Assembly: GCA_937996825.1 (NCBI GenBank)
Contig: CALKUJ010000248.1
Span: 1 to 9,095, forward strand
DNA length: 9,095 nucleotides
Direction of reading: 5' to 3'
DNA from: an uncultured Polynucleobacter sp.
Lineage (GTDB): Bacteria; Pseudomonadota; Gammaproteobacteria; Burkholderiales; Burkholderiaceae
A program made the translations under genes and the position numbers. The notes under the pieces are model-generated. The model ran no database searches. It had not been told where the DNA came from and saw only the letters and a program-made list of their open reading frames with translations. Position 1 is the stretch's first letter, and each line of letters begins with the position of its first letter. Positions 6,992 through 9,095 of the stretch are shown here, piece after piece.

Positions 6992-7376
6992 GCTCTTCAC
7001 TCAAGCGCTTTCTGGCGTTATTCAGCTTTGTCCAATGAAGTATAGAAAAGACAAACATTGGGATCAAAGCAACAAAAATCAGTTTAGGTATAAAAATCGC
7101 TGCCCAGCAGCAACCCATGGCTATGCCATAGGCATAGCCAGTATCAATCGGCTGGCTGATTCTTCTGTTTTCATACATGCGTAGAAAGCCATTCTTGATC
7201 GATTTGAGAAGGAAAAAGAACCAGATCACATTGAAAATTGGGATGAGCAAAAGCCAAGCCATTCCTGGAGATTGAGTTCGGTATTCAGGATCAATCGCTT
7301 TGATGGTTTTACTGATGGCCCTGATGTAAAAAACAAAAGTAACAAAAGGGATGATGATCAAAAAGGCAGCAAACAA
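6978..7376 (-). CDS. Small uncharacterised integral membrane protein, TTG start
   Basis: A 132-residue inner-membrane protein with three or four hydrophobic segments. One lies at the N terminus (FAAFLIIIPFVTFVFYI), one is MAWLLLIPIFNVIWFFFLL, and one or two come from GIAMGCCWAAIFIPKLIFVALIPMFVFSIL. The polar loop before the second segment reads IDPEYRTQSPGMAWL; this type of loop followed by an LIPIFN membrane segment recurs in uncharacterised bacterial membrane proteins, from memory. The tail is basic (KLNNARKRL). No ATG is available in frame near the 5' end. TTG at 7376-7374 is chosen because AGGAG (7388-7384) sits 7 bases before it. The longer reading from TTG 7415 adds MVFSYKKSLRSNN but has only a poor ribosome site. 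It is convergent with the exported-protein gene and divergent from the isochorismatase. Function unknown. Confidence 0.75.
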   Translation of the reverse strand: MFAAFLIIIPFVTFVFYIRAISKTIKAIDPEYRTQSPGMAWLLLIPIFNVIWFFFLLKSIKNGFLRMYENRRISQPIDTGYAYGIAMGCCWAAIFIPKLIFVALIPMFVFSILHWTKLNNARKRLSEELNQV

Positions 7377-7383
7377 ATTATTA

Positions 7384-7388
7384 CTCCT
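7384..7388 (-). promoter_or_regulatory. Shine-Dalgarno AGGAG deciding the TTG start at 7376
   Basis: On the minus strand, AGGAG at 7388-7384 is followed by TAATAAT and then TTG. The 7-base spacing is optimal. The upstream TTG at 7415 has only a poor AAGA-type sequence before it, so the shorter protein is favoured. Confidence 0.6.
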
Positions 7389-7444
7389 GAGGCTCTTTTT
7401 ATAAGAAAATACCAAGTATTCATCTTAAAGAATGATTGCTCATT

Positions 7445-8050
7445 ATGTCCATACTTTTAAATGCACAAGAAACTCAATTGGTGCTGGTTGATTATCAAAG
7501 CAAATTGATGCCAGTGATTCACCAGGCCGAGCAGGTCCTAGCCAACGCTGTGCGCTTGGCAAAAATCGCAAAGTTATTACAGTTACCCATCATTGGTACT
7601 GAGCAAAACCCAGAAAAGTTAGGGTCGAATGATGCGCAGTTGAAATCTCTTTGCCAGAAAACTTTGATCAAGATGCATTTCGATGCCTGTGCTGATGGTT
7701 TGGTGGATGAGTTAAGAGCGCCACCCAAGCCCATGGGTAATGCCAGAAGTTTGCCTAAGCACATTCAGCGCAAACAAGAAAACCAAAGTGAAAAAAACAC
7801 CATTTTGATTGCTGGATGTGAGGCCCATGTTTGTTTGCTGCAAACTGCCTTGGGTTTGCTGGATGAAGAGTTCGATGTGTGGGTTGTGACCGATGCTTGT
7901 AGCTCTCGCACAGAAGCTAATCGAGATGCTGCTTTTGATCGTTTGGCAGCCAATGGAGCAGAGCTCGTGACAACTGAGATGGTGGTTTTTGAACTCTTGC
8001 AGACTTGTGAGCACCCTCAATTCAAAGAAGGTCTGGCGCTCGTCAAATAA
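7445..8050 (+). CDS. Isochorismatase-family cysteine hydrolase
   Basis: Soluble alpha/beta hydrolase of the isochorismatase/nicotinamidase/YcaC superfamily; the substrate cannot be told from sequence. The 201 residues fit the family. The Asp-Lys-Cys triad is visible: Asp16 in LVLVDYQ, Lys76 in TLIKMHFD and Cys130 in GCEAHVCLLQTALGLL, with Glu126 just before the nucleophile as is usual. VTDACSSRTEANRDAAFDRL continues the conserved C-terminal region. Between Lys76 and Cys130 lies a polar, basic stretch at about 92-118 (RAPPKPMGNARSLPKHIQRK and onward) that looks like an insertion or loop extension. ATG 7445 is preferred to the in-frame TTG 7436, giving MSILLNAQETQLVLVDYQ. The ribosome site is weak. 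It is divergent from the membrane protein and convergent with rsuA (7-base gap), so it is probably transcribed alone. Confidence 0.9.
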   Translation: MSILLNAQETQLVLVDYQSKLMPVIHQAEQVLANAVRLAKIAKLLQLPIIGTEQNPEKLGSNDAQLKSLCQKTLIKMHFDACADGLVDELRAPPKPMGNARSLPKHIQRKQENQSEKNTILIAGCEAHVCLLQTALGLLDEEFDVWVVTDACSSRTEANRDAAFDRLAANGAELVTTEMVVFELLQTCEHPQFKEGLALVK

Positions 8051-8057
8051 TTCTGAT

Positions 8058-8786
8058 TCAGCTCTGTGCTAAGCTGACAGATAGCTGCTTGAGATCATCA
8101 GGATAGAGCCAGCGCCATTCACCCTCAGGTAAATCTGTGGGTAAGTGATATTCACCAATCGATAGGCGATGCAATTGAGCCACATGATTGCCCACGGCTG
8201 CCATCATGCGTTTGACTTGATGATAGCGCCCCTCAACAATGGTCATTTCGAGCACTCTGTTTGAGCGCTGAACACAAGCTTTGGCAAAGCAAGGCTTGGG
8301 ATCATCATCCAAAACAACCCCGTTTAATAAGTGTTGAATTTGTTTATCAGTTAAATCATCCGCAGCAGTGATTTGATATACCTTGCCGATGTTCTTTTTG
8401 GGGGTGGTCATGCGATGGATGAATTGACCATCATCAGACATCAAAATCAAGCCAGTGGTGTCATGGTCTAAGCGACCCACACATTGAATACCTCGCTCAA
8501 CCAAAGGTTGGGGCAGTAGGCCATAAATACTTGGGTGGTGGCTGGTTTTATGGGAACACTCATAGCCTAGCGGCTTATGAAAGGCTATATAAGCCTTTTC
8601 GTGAAACTCCCAATCCTCCCCATCGACCTGGAGTTGGAGGTTTTCTGTGGAAATTTTCTCTTCTGGGTCTTCGGCTAAAACCCCATTGACTTTGACGAGG
8701 TCTGCATAGATCAAGTCGCTGCAATATCGTCGCGTGCCAAAGCCTTGGCTAAACAGTATTTTTTCTAAAGTTAAAGGTTTTGCCAT
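8058..8786 (-). CDS. rsuA: 16S rRNA pseudouridine(516) synthase, RsuA-like
   Basis: Isomerises a uridine in 16S rRNA (U516 in E. coli) to pseudouridine during small-subunit assembly. The 242 residues compare with 231 in E. coli RsuA. An N-terminal S4 RNA-binding domain spans about 5-60 (LEKILFSQGFGTRRYCSDLI, then VKVNGV). The catalytic domain holds the KPLGYECS strand (71-78), GRLDHDTTGLILMSDDG (104-120, catalytic Asp107) and EGRYHQVKRMMAAVGNHV (185-202), then HRLSIGEYHLPTDLPEGEWR. The DTTGL, SDDGQ and EGRYHQVKRM matches favour RsuA over RluB, RluE or RluF, although paralogue assignment by eye is not certain. ATG 8786 starts just ahead of the S4 domain; its ribosome site is weak (GAAG). It is divergent from the downstream alpha-hydroxy-acid dehydrogenase with 113 bases between them, which must carry both promoters. 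Confidence 0.92.
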   Translation of the reverse strand: MAKPLTLEKILFSQGFGTRRYCSDLIYADLVKVNGVLAEDPEEKISTENLQLQVDGEDWEFHEKAYIAFHKPLGYECSHKTSHHPSIYGLLPQPLVERGIQCVGRLDHDTTGLILMSDDGQFIHRMTTPKKNIGKVYQITAADDLTDKQIQHLLNGVVLDDDPKPCFAKACVQRSNRVLEMTIVEGRYHQVKRMMAAVGNHVAQLHRLSIGEYHLPTDLPEGEWRWLYPDDLKQLSVSLAQS

Positions 8787-8887
8787 GCTGCTTCAGGTAT
8801 ACATATAATGGTTAAAAATAAGACCAACTGAGGATACTACAGGCTGCAGGCTAAATCGCTAAAAGTCTTTGTTATCTTGAGTTATAA

Positions 8888-8893
8888 AAGGAG
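8888..8893 (+). promoter_or_regulatory. Strong ribosome binding site AAGGAG
   Basis: AAGGAG lies 6 bases before the ATG at 8900. It is the best Shine-Dalgarno sequence in the window and fixes the start of the gene at the right edge. Confidence 0.85.
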
Positions 8894-8899
8894 ATAAAA

Positions 8900-9095
8900 A
8901 TGCCTGTTATTACAAATATTGAAGATTTGCGCGTATTACACAAAAAGCGTACGCCCAAAATGTTCTATGACTATGCTGATTCTGGGTCTTGGACAGAATC
9001 AACTTACCGTTCCAATGAGCGCGACTTTCAGACCATCAAACTACGTCAAAAAGTAGCGGTTAATATGGAAAACCGCACCACCAAGACCAAGATGG
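8900..9095 (+). CDS. FMN-dependent alpha-hydroxy-acid dehydrogenase/oxidase, N-terminal part (3' end outside window)
   Basis: The first 65 codons of an LldD/glycolate-oxidase family flavoprotein, which oxidises L-lactate or a related 2-hydroxy acid to the keto acid. Visible text includes MPVITNIEDLRVLHKKR, then PKMFYDYADSGSWTESTYR (19-37). Tyr25 in YDYAD aligns with the substrate-contacting Tyr24 of spinach glycolate oxidase (YDYYASG). The stretch NERDFQTIKLRQKV (39-52) matches the usual lead into the first barrel strand. The family is about 360-400 residues, so about 300 are missing, including the FMN and catalytic His/Arg regions; the exact substrate and an lldD label cannot be confirmed. 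A strong AAGGAG supports the start. The 113-base gap upstream is shared with divergent rsuA. Confidence 0.88.
   Translation, partial: MPVITNIEDLRVLHKKRTPKMFYDYADSGSWTESTYRSNERDFQTIKLRQKVAVNMENRTTKTKM

Noticed and set aside
7272..7460. Plus-strand 62-residue open frame overlapping the membrane protein
   Set aside because: It is antisense to the membrane-protein gene, has no ribosome site, and runs into the start of the isochorismatase gene.
8058..8077. Hairpin TCAGCT / AGCTGA at the end of rsuA
   Set aside because: Six base pairs, an 8-base loop and no T-tract in either direction; too weak to call a terminator.
1..9095. Mobile element, CRISPR array, tRNA/rRNA or defence system
   Set aside because: No transposase, integrase, regularly spaced repeats, cloverleaf-like segment or defence-type gene was seen; codon style looks uniform across the window.

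Overview
The window looks like an ordinary chromosomal stretch of a betaproteobacterium, most likely family Burkholderiaceae and perhaps close to Polynucleobacter. This rests on moderate GC, compact gene packing and the protein families seen: a Burkholderiales-type AcnB, a class I nitronate monooxygenase, an RND efflux permease and an LldD-like alpha-hydroxy-acid oxidase. The genus is an inference from general resemblance, since no search was possible.

Layout. (1) 1-1911, plus strand: the C-terminal half of an RND efflux permease that enters from the left edge, followed by a hotdog-fold acyl-CoA thioesterase. (2) 1912-2289: a non-coding-looking gap that holds a probable 49-codon lysine-rich gene on the minus strand (1952-2101) and then the acnB control region, with a promoter candidate overlapped by a palindrome. 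(3) 2290-4875: acnB, a complete TCA-cycle/2-methylcitrate-cycle aconitase, closed by a strong TTCG-loop terminator. (4) 4998-6972: three plus-strand genes joined by two ATGA overlaps: a nitronate monooxygenase, a 92-residue helical protein and a 211-residue exported protein. (5) 6978-7376, minus strand: a small membrane protein with a TTG start. (6) 7445-8050, plus strand: an isochorismatase-family hydrolase. (7) 8058-8786, minus strand: RsuA-like 16S rRNA pseudouridine synthase. (8) From 8900, plus strand: the first 65 codons of an FMN-dependent alpha-hydroxy-acid dehydrogenase, cut by the right edge.

The genes do not form one pathway; this is mainly housekeeping and metabolic core. The best candidates for new biology are modest: the small basic protein divergent from acnB, the palindrome over the acnB promoter, and the tightly coupled cluster of nitronate monooxygenase with two uncharacterised proteins. 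I saw no mobile element, CRISPR array, tRNA, rRNA or defence-type system.
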